Below are positions 1 through 5,972 of a stretch of 6,706 nucleotides of DNA, piece after piece. This DNA comes from Akkermansiaceae bacterium (GTDB taxonomy: Bacteria; Verrucomicrobiota; Verrucomicrobiia; Verrucomicrobiales; Akkermansiaceae), in contig JACMMB010000247.1 in assembly GCA_014379305.1 (NCBI GenBank), positions 1-6,706 on the forward strand. The letters are read 5' to 3'. Within the stretch, counting starts at the first letter, position 1, and each line of letters opens with the position of its first letter. The position numbers and the translations under genes were made by a program. Below the pieces are notes generated by a model that was not told where the DNA came from, searched no databases, and saw only the letters and a program-made list of their open reading frames with translations.

Positions 1-1
1 G

Positions 2-499
2 CCACCCGAAAAGTACAATGTCGATCAAATCAAAATCATCGATGACGTTTTGCACTGGGCCCGTATACACAACCAGGGTGTCGCCTTCGGGCTCGGAAAC
101 GGCACGGAGTGGGCGCCAGTGGTCTTCATGCTGGTGCCACTCATCGCTCTGTTCCTGATAAGGATCTTCTGGCAAAAAGGTGCGTTCGATCACATCCTCT
201 CCAAGGTCGCCGTGGCGCTATTGCTATGCGGCATTTTCGGAAATCTAACTGACCGTCTGGTGCAGGGATTTCTGCTGGAGCAGTTCAAGGATGGCGGTTT
301 CTGGGAGCGACTGTCGGAGGGTTATGTGGTCGATTTCATCTCGGTAAAATTGCCATTTTATGAAAAACTCGTCCCTTCCAGCGGCGGCTGGTGGCCGACC
401 TTCAATGTCGCTGATTCGTGCATCTGTGTGGCGGCGGTGTTGTTGTTTTTCGGTGGATTGAAGGAAGAAAAGGCGAAGATGAAGCCCGCCCAAGCCTAG
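2..499 (+). CDS. lspA: Signal peptidase II (prolipoprotein signal peptidase), 5' end outside the window
   Basis: LspA is the inner-membrane aspartyl protease that removes the signal peptide from diacylglyceryl-modified prolipoproteins. The reading frame is open to the left edge and the true start lies outside; 165 residues are visible. Family motifs appear in order: N-x-G-x-A-F-G (visible residues 24-30), G-N-x-x-D-R (around 80-85), V-V-D-F with catalytic Asp111, and F-N-V-A-D-S with catalytic Asp138. Hydrophobic helices flank these motifs and the C-terminus is a short Lys-rich cytosolic tail. Between G-N-x-x-D-R and V-V-D-F there are 23 residues, where Pseudomonas LspA has about 5, and the stretch between the two catalytic Asp motifs is also somewhat long. 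The visible part alone equals the length of E. coli LspA (164), so the full protein is probably above 190 residues. The rhomboid gene starts 8 bases downstream. Identity is secure. Confidence 0.95.
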   Translation, partial: PPEKYNVDQIKIIDDVLHWARIHNQGVAFGLGNGTEWAPVVFMLVPLIALFLIRIFWQKGAFDHILSKVAVALLLCGIFGNLTDRLVQGFLLEQFKDGGFWERLSEGYVVDFISVKLPFYEKLVPSSGGWWPTFNVADSCICVAAVLLFFGGLKEEKAKMKPAQA

Positions 500-507
500 C
501 ATTTCAG

Positions 508-1383
508 ATGGGCGAAACCATGCCAGAAGACCACGAGGAGAACCACGCCGGAAGCTGGGTCGATGTCGGGCGTTATGATTCGCTGGATGAAGCATACGAT
601 CACGGGCTGGTCATTCTGGCGATGGGCGAGTCATGTCGAGTCCTTGAGGGAAAGCAGCTTGGTGAATACGAGCTTCAGGCGGAAGCGGAGGTCGCCGCGA
701 AAATTTCGGAAGAGCTGGAAGAGTTTGCCGCTGAAAACCGTGAACGGAAACAGCCCCCGATTTCACCTTCCAACTGGGCGAAACATCCGGCGGGCTGGCT
801 TTATTTTATCGCATGGGCCGGCTTGCTTCTGGGGATATTCCATTGGCAGGGCTTAGACCCATCCTTGGCTGACCGTGGCGCTTCGTCGAGCATCGGTCTG
901 ATCGGGCGCGGCGAGTGGTGGCGACCTTTCACCGCCCTTTTCCTGCATGCTGACGGACCCCACATCGTCGGCAATTTGGCGAGCGGGATGGTCTTTGGAG
1001 GAATGGTTTCGAAATCACTCGGCCCGCTGAAAGCTTGGACGATGATCCTGCTGGCAGGCACCATGGGAAACGCCCTGACCTCATGGCTGACCTACCCGCA
1101 ACCCTTCAGTTCGCTGGGGGCCTCGACGGCGGTTTTCGGCGCATTGGGAATTCTTTCCGGAATCGGAATCATGGAAAATATCCGTGAGCCGGTCAGAATG
1201 CCCTGGGTCAGGATCTGCGCGCCCTTGCTGGCCGGCCTGGTTCTGTTAGGTTGGCTGGGCGGTGCCGCGCCCGATTCGGGAGTGGATGTGTTCGGTCATG
1301 TTTTCGGGTTCGGTTCGGGAGTCATCGCCGGGGTAGCCTGCCGCTTGCCAGTGACGCGAATCGAATCGTTGCACGGCTCTTGA
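508..1383 (+). CDS. Rhomboid family intramembrane serine protease with cytosolic N-terminal domain
   Basis: Rhomboids cleave membrane proteins within or beside their transmembrane helices; the substrate here is unknown. From ATG 508 the protein has 291 residues. Residues 1-90 are acidic, soluble and probably cytosolic. They contain a short alpha/beta-like segment (about 17-75) ending in an E-E-F-A-A-E-N stretch, which resembles N-terminal domains recalled from other bacterial rhomboids. Residues 95-282 are the membrane domain: W-R-P-F-T (138-142), the H-x4-H-x3-N oxyanion and loop motif (His147, His152, Asn156), catalytic Ser206 in G-A-S-T, and catalytic His264 in G-H-x-x-G. The complete Ser-His pair argues for an active enzyme, although the residue after the Ser is Thr207 instead of the usual Gly. 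The start could equally be ATG 520 (287 residues); neither has a clear Shine-Dalgarno. The frame is open further upstream to 418, but that part overlaps lspA and lacks family features. The close spacing suggests cotranscription with lspA. Confidence 0.9.
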   Translation: MGETMPEDHEENHAGSWVDVGRYDSLDEAYDHGLVILAMGESCRVLEGKQLGEYELQAEAEVAAKISEELEEFAAENRERKQPPISPSNWAKHPAGWLYFIAWAGLLLGIFHWQGLDPSLADRGASSSIGLIGRGEWWRPFTALFLHADGPHIVGNLASGMVFGGMVSKSLGPLKAWTMILLAGTMGNALTSWLTYPQPFSSLGASTAVFGALGILSGIGIMENIREPVRMPWVRICAPLLAGLVLLGWLGGAAPDSGVDVFGHVFGFGSGVIAGVACRLPVTRIESLHGS

Positions 1384-1384
1384 A

Positions 1385-1390
1385 ATAAGG
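1385..1390 (+). promoter_or_regulatory. Possible ribosome binding site for the GTG-started TonB/TolA-like gene
   Basis: The sequence ATAAGG lies 12 bases before GTG 1403. Spacing is a little long and the match short. This GTG is the only start candidate between the in-frame stop at 1352 and Met18 (ATG 1454). Starting at Met18 would cut into the transmembrane helix, so GTG 1403 is the best start. Confidence 0.4.
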
Positions 1391-1402
1391 CAAACTACGC
1401 AC

Positions 1403-2557
1403 GTGGCCAGCGCAGTTTCGCGATCAAACGGAGATGAGGCTCGTCTGTGGGCGATGTCCCTGTGCCTTTCGTTGGTGCTAAATGGCGGGATCCTTTCATG
1501 GATCAGTCTGGAAGTGATAAAATCAGAACATTCCCGCAAACAGGCGATTCCCGTGGCCATTGCCCCCGCAGAAACTGTTAGAATTTATCCGGAAATGTTC
1601 GAGCTGGTACCCAAGGTGGAGCTGCAGCCAAAAGCCGCCGAGCAGCCAGCAAGAAGCGTCAGAACCTCGCCGGATCAGGAAACCGCCGAACCACCGGCAA
1701 GCCGCCGTTTCATCGGAGAACGAAATACGCAAGCCACCAGTGACCGGCCTGCAAGCGGCGGGGATGCATCAATGCCATCGCAAGCCGGACGCGAGCCAAG
1801 ACCTGGAGAGCAACCGGAAACCACTGAAAGCAAATACCAGGACGGCAGGCTGGACAGCGCAGGCAATGCCGCGACACCTGCCAAGGAAGCGCCCCTGACC
1901 AAAACCCAGCCGACGCCCGACGACGCCCCTTCGGAGATGGTCAAAGGGGAAAATTCCCCCGTTCCGGGTGATCAGGATAGCGCCCGAACCTCCATTCGCG
2001 AAAAACTTTTCGATGGCACCCATCCGGTTGAAACCCCGGTATCTAAAAACGCGGTTGAGGAAGGCATCAAGCCGCGTGAACAGGAGCTCGCCCGCAAGGG
2101 CAAAGCTGCGGGAATTGCAAAAAAGAAGGCGGAGGAATCCCCCAAGCCGAAAGCCAAAACGAATTTCCCGAACGATCCCGCCTTTCGCGGAAACCAAAGC
2201 AAGACCGCGATCCAAGGCTCCTTTTCGCGCACCGGCCGCAGTGCCCTGGATGTCGTCGATTCGCCAATGGGCAGATACCAGGCGGTCATCAGCCGCGCGG
2301 TGGAGAAGGAGTGGCATCTCAACTGCGCGCGAAGGCGGGATTTCATTGTGCCGGGATATCTGACGGTGCGGTTTTTCATCCAAGCGGACGGCCGGGTGAA
2401 GAGCGTGCAGTTTGTTGGCGACATCGAGGGCGGAGAGGTGCAGAAAGGTTTCACCCTCGATTCAATCCGCAACGCCGGTATCCCAGCCATGCCCCCTGCG
2501 GTTAAAAAGGAAATGGGCGGCGATGCACTCGAACTCATTTTCAACTTCTATTTTTAA
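1403..2557 (+). CDS. TonB/TolA-like energy transducer protein
   Basis: This 384-residue protein has TonB/TolA architecture. A short cytosolic N-terminus is followed by one transmembrane helix (about 15-36). A long low-complexity periplasmic linker rich in Pro, Ala, Glu and Lys follows (about 40-285), then a compact C-terminal domain (289-384). The C-terminal domain begins Y-Q-A-V-I-S-R-A-V-E-K-E-W, has a beta strand with the A-D-G-R-V-K-S-V turn, and ends in N-F-Y-F. The Y...I...W helix and the A-G-I-P-A-M-P-P segment look more like TolA, while the function in Ton or Tol cannot be settled from sequence. In the helix, S-L-V-L-N (23-27) aligns with the S-V-x-x-H motif of TonB/TolA, so Asn27 replaces the conserved His. 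ExbB/TolQ- and ExbD/TolR-like genes follow immediately, so it should be their partner, anchored in the inner membrane and reaching the outer membrane. No TolB, Pal or TonB-dependent receptor is in view. The start is GTG. Confidence 0.85.
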   Translation: MASAVSRSNGDEARLWAMSLCLSLVLNGGILSWISLEVIKSEHSRKQAIPVAIAPAETVRIYPEMFELVPKVELQPKAAEQPARSVRTSPDQETAEPPASRRFIGERNTQATSDRPASGGDASMPSQAGREPRPGEQPETTESKYQDGRLDSAGNAATPAKEAPLTKTQPTPDDAPSEMVKGENSPVPGDQDSARTSIREKLFDGTHPVETPVSKNAVEEGIKPREQELARKGKAAGIAKKKAEESPKPKAKTNFPNDPAFRGNQSKTAIQGSFSRTGRSALDVVDSPMGRYQAVISRAVEKEWHLNCARRRDFIVPGYLTVRFFIQADGRVKSVQFVGDIEGGEVQKGFTLDSIRNAGIPAMPPAVKKEMGGDALELIFNFYF

Positions 2558-2565
2558 CTCAATCT

Positions 2566-3207
2566 ATGGACCTCCTGGCATTCTACGTCACCGATGCGCT
2601 GATCGGTTTTTTGAAAAATGGCGGCATTTTCATGTATCCGCTGATCCTGTGTTCCATCGCCGGACTCACCGCAGTTGGCTTCAAGATGATGTCGCTTACC
2701 AAATCCCGTATCGTCCCGGACGGTCTCGCATATGACATCGATACCTTTGAAACGCGACAGCCCGCCGGCTTGGAAAATGAATTGCAACGCGGTGGCAGCA
2801 CCCTTGCCCGCCTTGGTGCGTTGGCAGTGAAACATTGTGGTAAACCGGTTGCGGAAATCAGCCAGGTGGTCGAAGCATCCGCCCGGGAAGAAGTGTTGAA
2901 GATGCATTCGGGAATCGGGGTTTTGGACGTGGTGATTACGATCGCGCCATTGCTTGGCCTGCTGGGAACCGCTTCCGGGCTGGTGGTTATTTTCCAAGGT
3001 TTGGGCGCAACCACCGATCACCTCATCATCGCGCGGGGTATTGCCGAGGCACTCAATACGACTATTTTCGGCCTTGCCATCGCGGTGCCGGGCGTCATCG
3101 CCCACACCTACTTTTCACGCCGCATTGAGATGCTCACCGCACGCATGGAAGCCGTGATGACCGGTTTCATCTCCGTCTGTGCCAGGCAAACCCAGGATGC
3201 CAAATGA
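2566..3207 (+). CDS. exbB: MotA/TolQ/ExbB proton channel family protein
   Basis: This is the channel subunit of an inner-membrane motor that uses proton flow to energise the preceding TonB/TolA-like protein. It has 213 residues and three predicted transmembrane helices: about 22-42, 119-146 and 158-182. Between the first two is a cytosolic segment with A-R-L-G-A-L-A. Family motifs are clear. The second helix has A-P-L-L-G-L-L-G-T-A-S-G with Thr135, and the third starts G-I-A-E-A-L-N-T-T with Glu161 and Thr166. These match Thr148, Glu176 and Thr181 of E. coli ExbB in order and spacing. The gene starts 8 bases after the stop of the TonB/TolA-like gene, without a visible Shine-Dalgarno, and its last bases overlap exbD. 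The symbol marks the family; tolQ would be equally valid if the unit proves to be a Tol system. Confidence 0.92.
   Translation: MDLLAFYVTDALIGFLKNGGIFMYPLILCSIAGLTAVGFKMMSLTKSRIVPDGLAYDIDTFETRQPAGLENELQRGGSTLARLGALAVKHCGKPVAEISQVVEASAREEVLKMHSGIGVLDVVITIAPLLGLLGTASGLVVIFQGLGATTDHLIIARGIAEALNTTIFGLAIAVPGVIAHTYFSRRIEMLTARMEAVMTGFISVCARQTQDAK
3194..3197 (+). promoter_or_regulatory. Ribosome binding site for exbD inside the end of exbB
   Basis: AGGA stands 6 bases before ATG 3204. It supports this start and the 4-base ATGA overlap with exbB, an arrangement typical of translational coupling. Confidence 0.5.
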
Positions 3208-3620
3208 AATTCTACCGCGTCCAACGCCGCAAGGTCCAGGTGCCGATCATTCCGATGATCGATATTCTGCTTTTCCTGTTGGTGTTTTTCATCGTCTCCA
3301 CCACCTTCAAGAAGCCCCGCGAAGTCCTTCAGATCGAGCTGCCGACCGTGAAGGAAATCCCATCCGATACCGTCACCGACATGCGCTCGGTCATTGCCCT
3401 GGATGCCGTCGGAAATGTGACGCTCGACTCACTCGCCGTGCCCGAGGGCCTGTTAGGCACATACCTTGAAGCCTACAAAAAACAAAATCCTGGACGAAAA
3501 CTGGAATTGGAGGCGGATCGCCGCCTGCCGCTCGAGCGTCTCCTCAAGATCTGGGAGGCGCTTGGCAAGGCCGGTATCAAGATCAACGATGTTCCCGCCC
3601 GGATCAAGGTGGGGGAATAG
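3204..3620 (+). CDS. exbD: ExbD/TolR family biopolymer transport protein
   Basis: ExbD is the second subunit of the proton-driven motor. This protein has 138 residues, the usual family length. A short basic cytosolic N-terminus leads into a single transmembrane helix (about 15-33) with P-M-I-D-I-L-L-F-L-L-V-F-F. Asp20 in this helix corresponds to the essential proton-carrying Asp25 of E. coli ExbD. The following 105 residues form the periplasmic alpha/beta domain, with the usual strand, the E-A-D-R-R-L-P-L-E-R-L-L region (about 98-109) and the closing A-G-I-K-I-N strand. The ATGA overlap with exbB implies coupled translation and equal dosage. It is the last plus-strand gene; no terminator hairpin with a T-run is visible after it. 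Confidence 0.93.
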   Translation: MKFYRVQRRKVQVPIIPMIDILLFLLVFFIVSTTFKKPREVLQIELPTVKEIPSDTVTDMRSVIALDAVGNVTLDSLAVPEGLLGTYLEAYKKQNPGRKLELEADRRLPLERLLKIWEALGKAGIKINDVPARIKVGE

Positions 3621-3638
3621 TCGCGCCCGATCCGCTCC
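3621..3638. other. Convergent junction between the exb and feo transcription units
   Basis: Only 18 bases separate the exbD stop from the stop of the opposing small Cys-rich gene. I see no strong hairpin followed by a T-run on either strand. A 6-base inverted repeat (CGGATC 3600-3605 with GATCCG 3629-3634) spans the end of exbD, with a 23-base loop and no T-run, and is not convincing as a terminator. Transcripts from the two sides may overlap. Confidence 0.4.
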
Positions 3639-3797
3639 TCAATCCCGTTTGCGAATCGAGGTTTGTGCCGGGTTGGCTTTCGCGCAGCCACAGCTACTGC
3701 CGCAACCGGATTTCTTTCGCGGTCTGGCAATGGTGTAAATGAAGGCCACCAAGGTGACGGCGACGATGATAAGTGCGATGGGACTTTGCCAATTCAT
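3639..3797 (-). CDS. FeoB-associated Cys-rich membrane protein
   Basis: This 52-residue gene was found by reading the minus strand downstream of feoB. The product starts M-N-W-Q-S-P. One transmembrane helix follows at about 7-24 (I-A-L-I-I-V-A-V-T-L-V-A-F-I-Y), then a basic stop-transfer patch (R-P-R-K-K, 25-29). Next comes a Cys cluster, G-C-G-S-S-C-G-C (31-38), with Cys32, Cys36 and Cys38, and a short basic tail. This layout matches the small FeoB-associated Cys-rich proteins encoded after feoB in many bacteria. They are thought to help FeoB, perhaps by handling iron at the cytosolic face, but the exact role is unproven. It starts 13 bases after the feoB stop. The gap contains an A-rich run on the coding strand rather than a GGAG-type ribosome site, so it probably depends on feoB translation or uses a weak site. 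Confidence 0.9.
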   Translation of the reverse strand: MNWQSPIALIIVAVTLVAFIYTIARPRKKSGCGSSCGCAKANPAQTSIRKRD

Positions 3798-3810
3798 GAA
3801 CTTTTTTTCT

Positions 3811-5709
3811 TTAGAAACCCATCAGTTTGCCACCTTGGAAAACCATGAACGCGGCAAGATAGGCGAAAGCCGTCATGAATGCAAACTGGCCGATCGCCCA
3901 TTTCCAGGAACCCGCTTCCCTGGCTACTACGGCGGTAGTAGGAAGGCACTGGAGCGCATAGATGAAAAACACCAGCAGGGAAATCATTGAAAGCGGCGTG
4001 AATAATGGCCGGCCATCCGGCCACTCGGCGGCGGCGAGTTTGTCGCGCAGCAAGCTGCGTGTTTGTTCATCGTCGTCCGTTTCATCAACACGGAAAAGAA
4101 TGGCGGTCGAGGAAACGAAGACCTCGCGGGCTGCGAAAGAGGTAAGGATCGCAGTGCCCGTCCGGCCATCGAAACCGAGAGGTTTTACCAGCGGTTCGAT
4201 GAACCCTCCGATGCGGCCCATCGCGCTATGGGCGAGAGCGGCGGTTTTGTCATCGCCTGGCAGTTTCGGGTAAGTGGAGAGGGCCCAGAGCATGATGGAA
4301 AGGCCGAGGATGATGGTTCCCGCCTTGCGGACGAAAGCCCAGGCACGGTCGATCACATGACGGAGAATGTACGACCACTGCGGGCTGCGATAGGGGGGCA
4401 GTTCCAGCACGAAATGGGATACGGAGGCTTCCGGGCCGAGCCTGCCGCGCAGAATGCGGGCGGTTATAAATGCGCTGACCGTACCGAGCGAGTAAATGCA
4501 GAACAGCACGAGCGCCTGCTTCCACGTCCCTTCTTTTTCATGGAGCAACAATGGCACGATCAGGAAGTACACCGGCAAGCGCGCTGAGCAACTCATCCAC
4601 GGCGCAACAAAGATCGTGACCAGGCGTTCCTTTGCAGAATCGATGGTCCGGGTGGCCATCACTCCGGGGATCGCGCAAGCGTAGGAGCTGAAAAGTGGCA
4701 GGAAGGCTTTTCCGCTTAGGCCTGCCTTCGCCATCAGGCCGTCCATCAGGAAGGCCGCCCGCGCCATGTAGCCGGAACTTTCGAGCAAGCCGATAAACAG
4801 AAACAGCAGGACGATCTGTGGCAGGAACACCAGGACTCCGCCCACTCCGCCGAGGACACCATCGATCAGCAGCGAGCGCAAATCCCCATCGGGCATCAAG
4901 GTCTCCAGCTTTGAACCCAAAGCCCCTTGTACGGATTCGATCCAATCCATCGGGATCGCGGCAAAGGAAAAGATCGACCAGAAAATAGCGAACATGACTG
5001 CGCCGAAAACCAACCAGCCATGGAATGGATGCAGGAAAATGGCATCAAGTTTGTCGGAAAAACTACGTTGGTGGGAATCGGATCGACGGGCGGCAAGCTC
5101 GCAAAGCCTCCTGATGAAGTCGCGGCGTAGCAACTCGATATCGTCTTTCTGATCATGGATCAGCCATGAAGCTTCCGAAGGTGGCGGAAAGGGGTGGCGC
5201 AGCGCCTGTTTCAATTCGATTATCCCTTTACCGGCATTCGCCTGCATCGGAACGACGGGAATGCCGAGCTCTTCGGATAGCTTTGCCGGATCGAGGCGCA
5301 GTCCGTTTTTTTCAGCGACATCGACCATGTTCAGGGCCAGGAGACATGGCAGACCCATCTCAATGACCTGTAGCGTAAGTTGCAGGTGGCGCTCAAGGTT
5401 GGAAGAATCGACCACGCAGACGACAAGATCGGGTTTCGGGGTATCCGGATATTGGCCGCTGAGGGCGTCGAGAGCGATTTTTTCATCCGGTGATTGGGCG
5501 CGTAGCGAGTAGCAACCTGGCAGATCGAGGACGTGCAATTTTCTCCCGTGAGGGGTGTAGGTGTCTCCGCTTTTGATTTCGACGGTGACCCCGGAGTAGT
5601 TGGCAACCCGTTGGATGTGGCCGGTGAGGGCGTTGAACAGGGTGGATTTGCCGGAATTCGGATTGCCGACAAGGGCAATGGTCGGCACGGCCTCGGAGGC
5701 GACGGACAT
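3811..5709 (-). CDS. feoB: Ferrous iron transporter FeoB
   Basis: FeoB is the inner-membrane ferrous iron permease with a fused cytosolic G domain. At 632 residues it is shorter than E. coli FeoB (about 770). The G domain shows G1 G-N-P-N-S-G-K-S (15-22), G2 Thr42 in Y-S-G-V-T-V-E, G3 D-L-P-G (62-65) and G4 N-M-V-D (127-130). A helical spacer follows to about 220. The membrane part begins near D-A-I-F-L-H-P (222-228) and holds two Gate-type repeats. Each conserved Cys stretch is present: Cys345 in S-Y-A-C-A-I-P-G and Cys374 in W-M-S-C-S-A-R-L. The second repeat has A-A-R-E-V-F-V-S-S. Near the C-terminus is the Q-C-L-P-T-T-A...R-E-A-G-S-W-K-W signature. All key motifs are intact, so it should be functional. 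ATG 5709 lies 8 bases after the feoA stop and directly before the G1 strand; no Shine-Dalgarno is visible. No FeoC-like gene is in the window. Confidence 0.97.
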   Translation of the reverse strand: MSVASEAVPTIALVGNPNSGKSTLFNALTGHIQRVANYSGVTVEIKSGDTYTPHGRKLHVLDLPGCYSLRAQSPDEKIALDALSGQYPDTPKPDLVVCVVDSSNLERHLQLTLQVIEMGLPCLLALNMVDVAEKNGLRLDPAKLSEELGIPVVPMQANAGKGIIELKQALRHPFPPPSEASWLIHDQKDDIELLRRDFIRRLCELAARRSDSHQRSFSDKLDAIFLHPFHGWLVFGAVMFAIFWSIFSFAAIPMDWIESVQGALGSKLETLMPDGDLRSLLIDGVLGGVGGVLVFLPQIVLLFLFIGLLESSGYMARAAFLMDGLMAKAGLSGKAFLPLFSSYACAIPGVMATRTIDSAKERLVTIFVAPWMSCSARLPVYFLIVPLLLHEKEGTWKQALVLFCIYSLGTVSAFITARILRGRLGPEASVSHFVLELPPYRSPQWSYILRHVIDRAWAFVRKAGTIILGLSIMLWALSTYPKLPGDDKTAALAHSAMGRIGGFIEPLVKPLGFDGRTGTAILTSFAAREVFVSSTAILFRVDETDDDEQTRSLLRDKLAAAEWPDGRPLFTPLSMISLLVFFIYALQCLPTTAVVAREAGSWKWAIGQFAFMTAFAYLAAFMVFQGGKLMGF

Positions 5710-5717
5710 GGCTGGAA

Positions 5718-5972
5718 TTATTGCAGGGGTGCCACCAAAACCTGTTCCGCGAGCTCACGGCTGATGGCCATCCGCGCGCCGCAAAGCGAGCAGACAAGAT
5801 TGCGGCCGTTTGAGAGCTTTCGCAGCTGCATTTGCTCGCAGAAACCAAGGTCGCGAAGCCGGTCGCAGCCCGGTCCGACCAGCCCGCTGATGCGGACATC
5901 ACAGTTCAGGCCTATCTGATTGAGAGTGACGGCACCTTCCGCAGAGCGATATTTTGCGGTGGCGGTTGGCAT
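5718..5972 (-). CDS. feoA: Ferrous iron transport protein A (FeoA), Cys-rich variant
   Basis: FeoA is a small cytosolic SH3-like protein that supports FeoB. This one has 84 residues, a usual length. The fold signature is visible: a strand with D-V-R-I-S-G-L (25-31), then the G-C-D-R-L-R-D-L-G-F helix (35-44, compare the common G-x-x-x-x-R-L-x-x-L-G-F), further strands, and A-I-S-R-E-L-A-E-Q-V-L-V (69-80) at the end. Unusually it has five Cys: 24, 36, 45, 61 and 64, the last two as C-S-L-C. These could bind metal or be redox active, which is inference. It sits 8 bases before feoB and is surely cotranscribed with it. ATG 5972 is preceded by A/T-rich sequence without a clear ribosome site. Confidence 0.93.
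   Translation of the reverse strand: MPTATAKYRSAEGAVTLNQIGLNCDVRISGLVGPGCDRLRDLGFCEQMQLRKLSNGRNLVCSLCGARMAISRELAEQVLVAPLQ

Noticed and set aside
50..52. TTG as start of a complete lspA, and likewise TTG at 6460 as start of the Ig-like protein gene
   Set aside because: Both frames continue open to the window edges with in-family sequence (the segment before the LspA N-x-G motif, and the He_PIG domain), so both genes are truncated by the window rather than started there.
418..507. Upstream extension of the rhomboid frame into lspA
   Set aside because: The extension would overlap the coding end of lspA by 82 bases and encodes no conserved segment; ATG 508 or 520 gives a clean start.
1769..2383. 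Open frame of 204 codons on the minus strand inside the TonB/TolA-like gene
   Set aside because: It is antisense to the low-complexity linker and C-terminal domain, has an Arg/Leu/Phe-rich composition without domain motifs, and conflicts with a well-supported gene.
2554..3105. Open frame of 183 codons on the minus strand across exbB
   Set aside because: It is antisense to exbB, whose motifs are unmistakable; the composition of the product is atypical (many His, Gln, Asn) and there are no motifs.
3600..3634. Inverted repeat CGGATC/GATCCG as a terminator of exbD
   Set aside because: The stem is only 6 bases, the loop is 23 bases and no T-run follows.
3799..3812. T-rich run between feoB and the small Cys-rich gene as a terminator
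   Set aside because: On the transcribed (minus) strand it reads as A-rich and no hairpin precedes it; it is more likely just a spacer between cotranscribed genes.
4063..4587. Open frame of 174 codons on the plus strand inside feoB
   Set aside because: It is antisense to conserved FeoB membrane segments and shows no family features; a shadow of codon bias.
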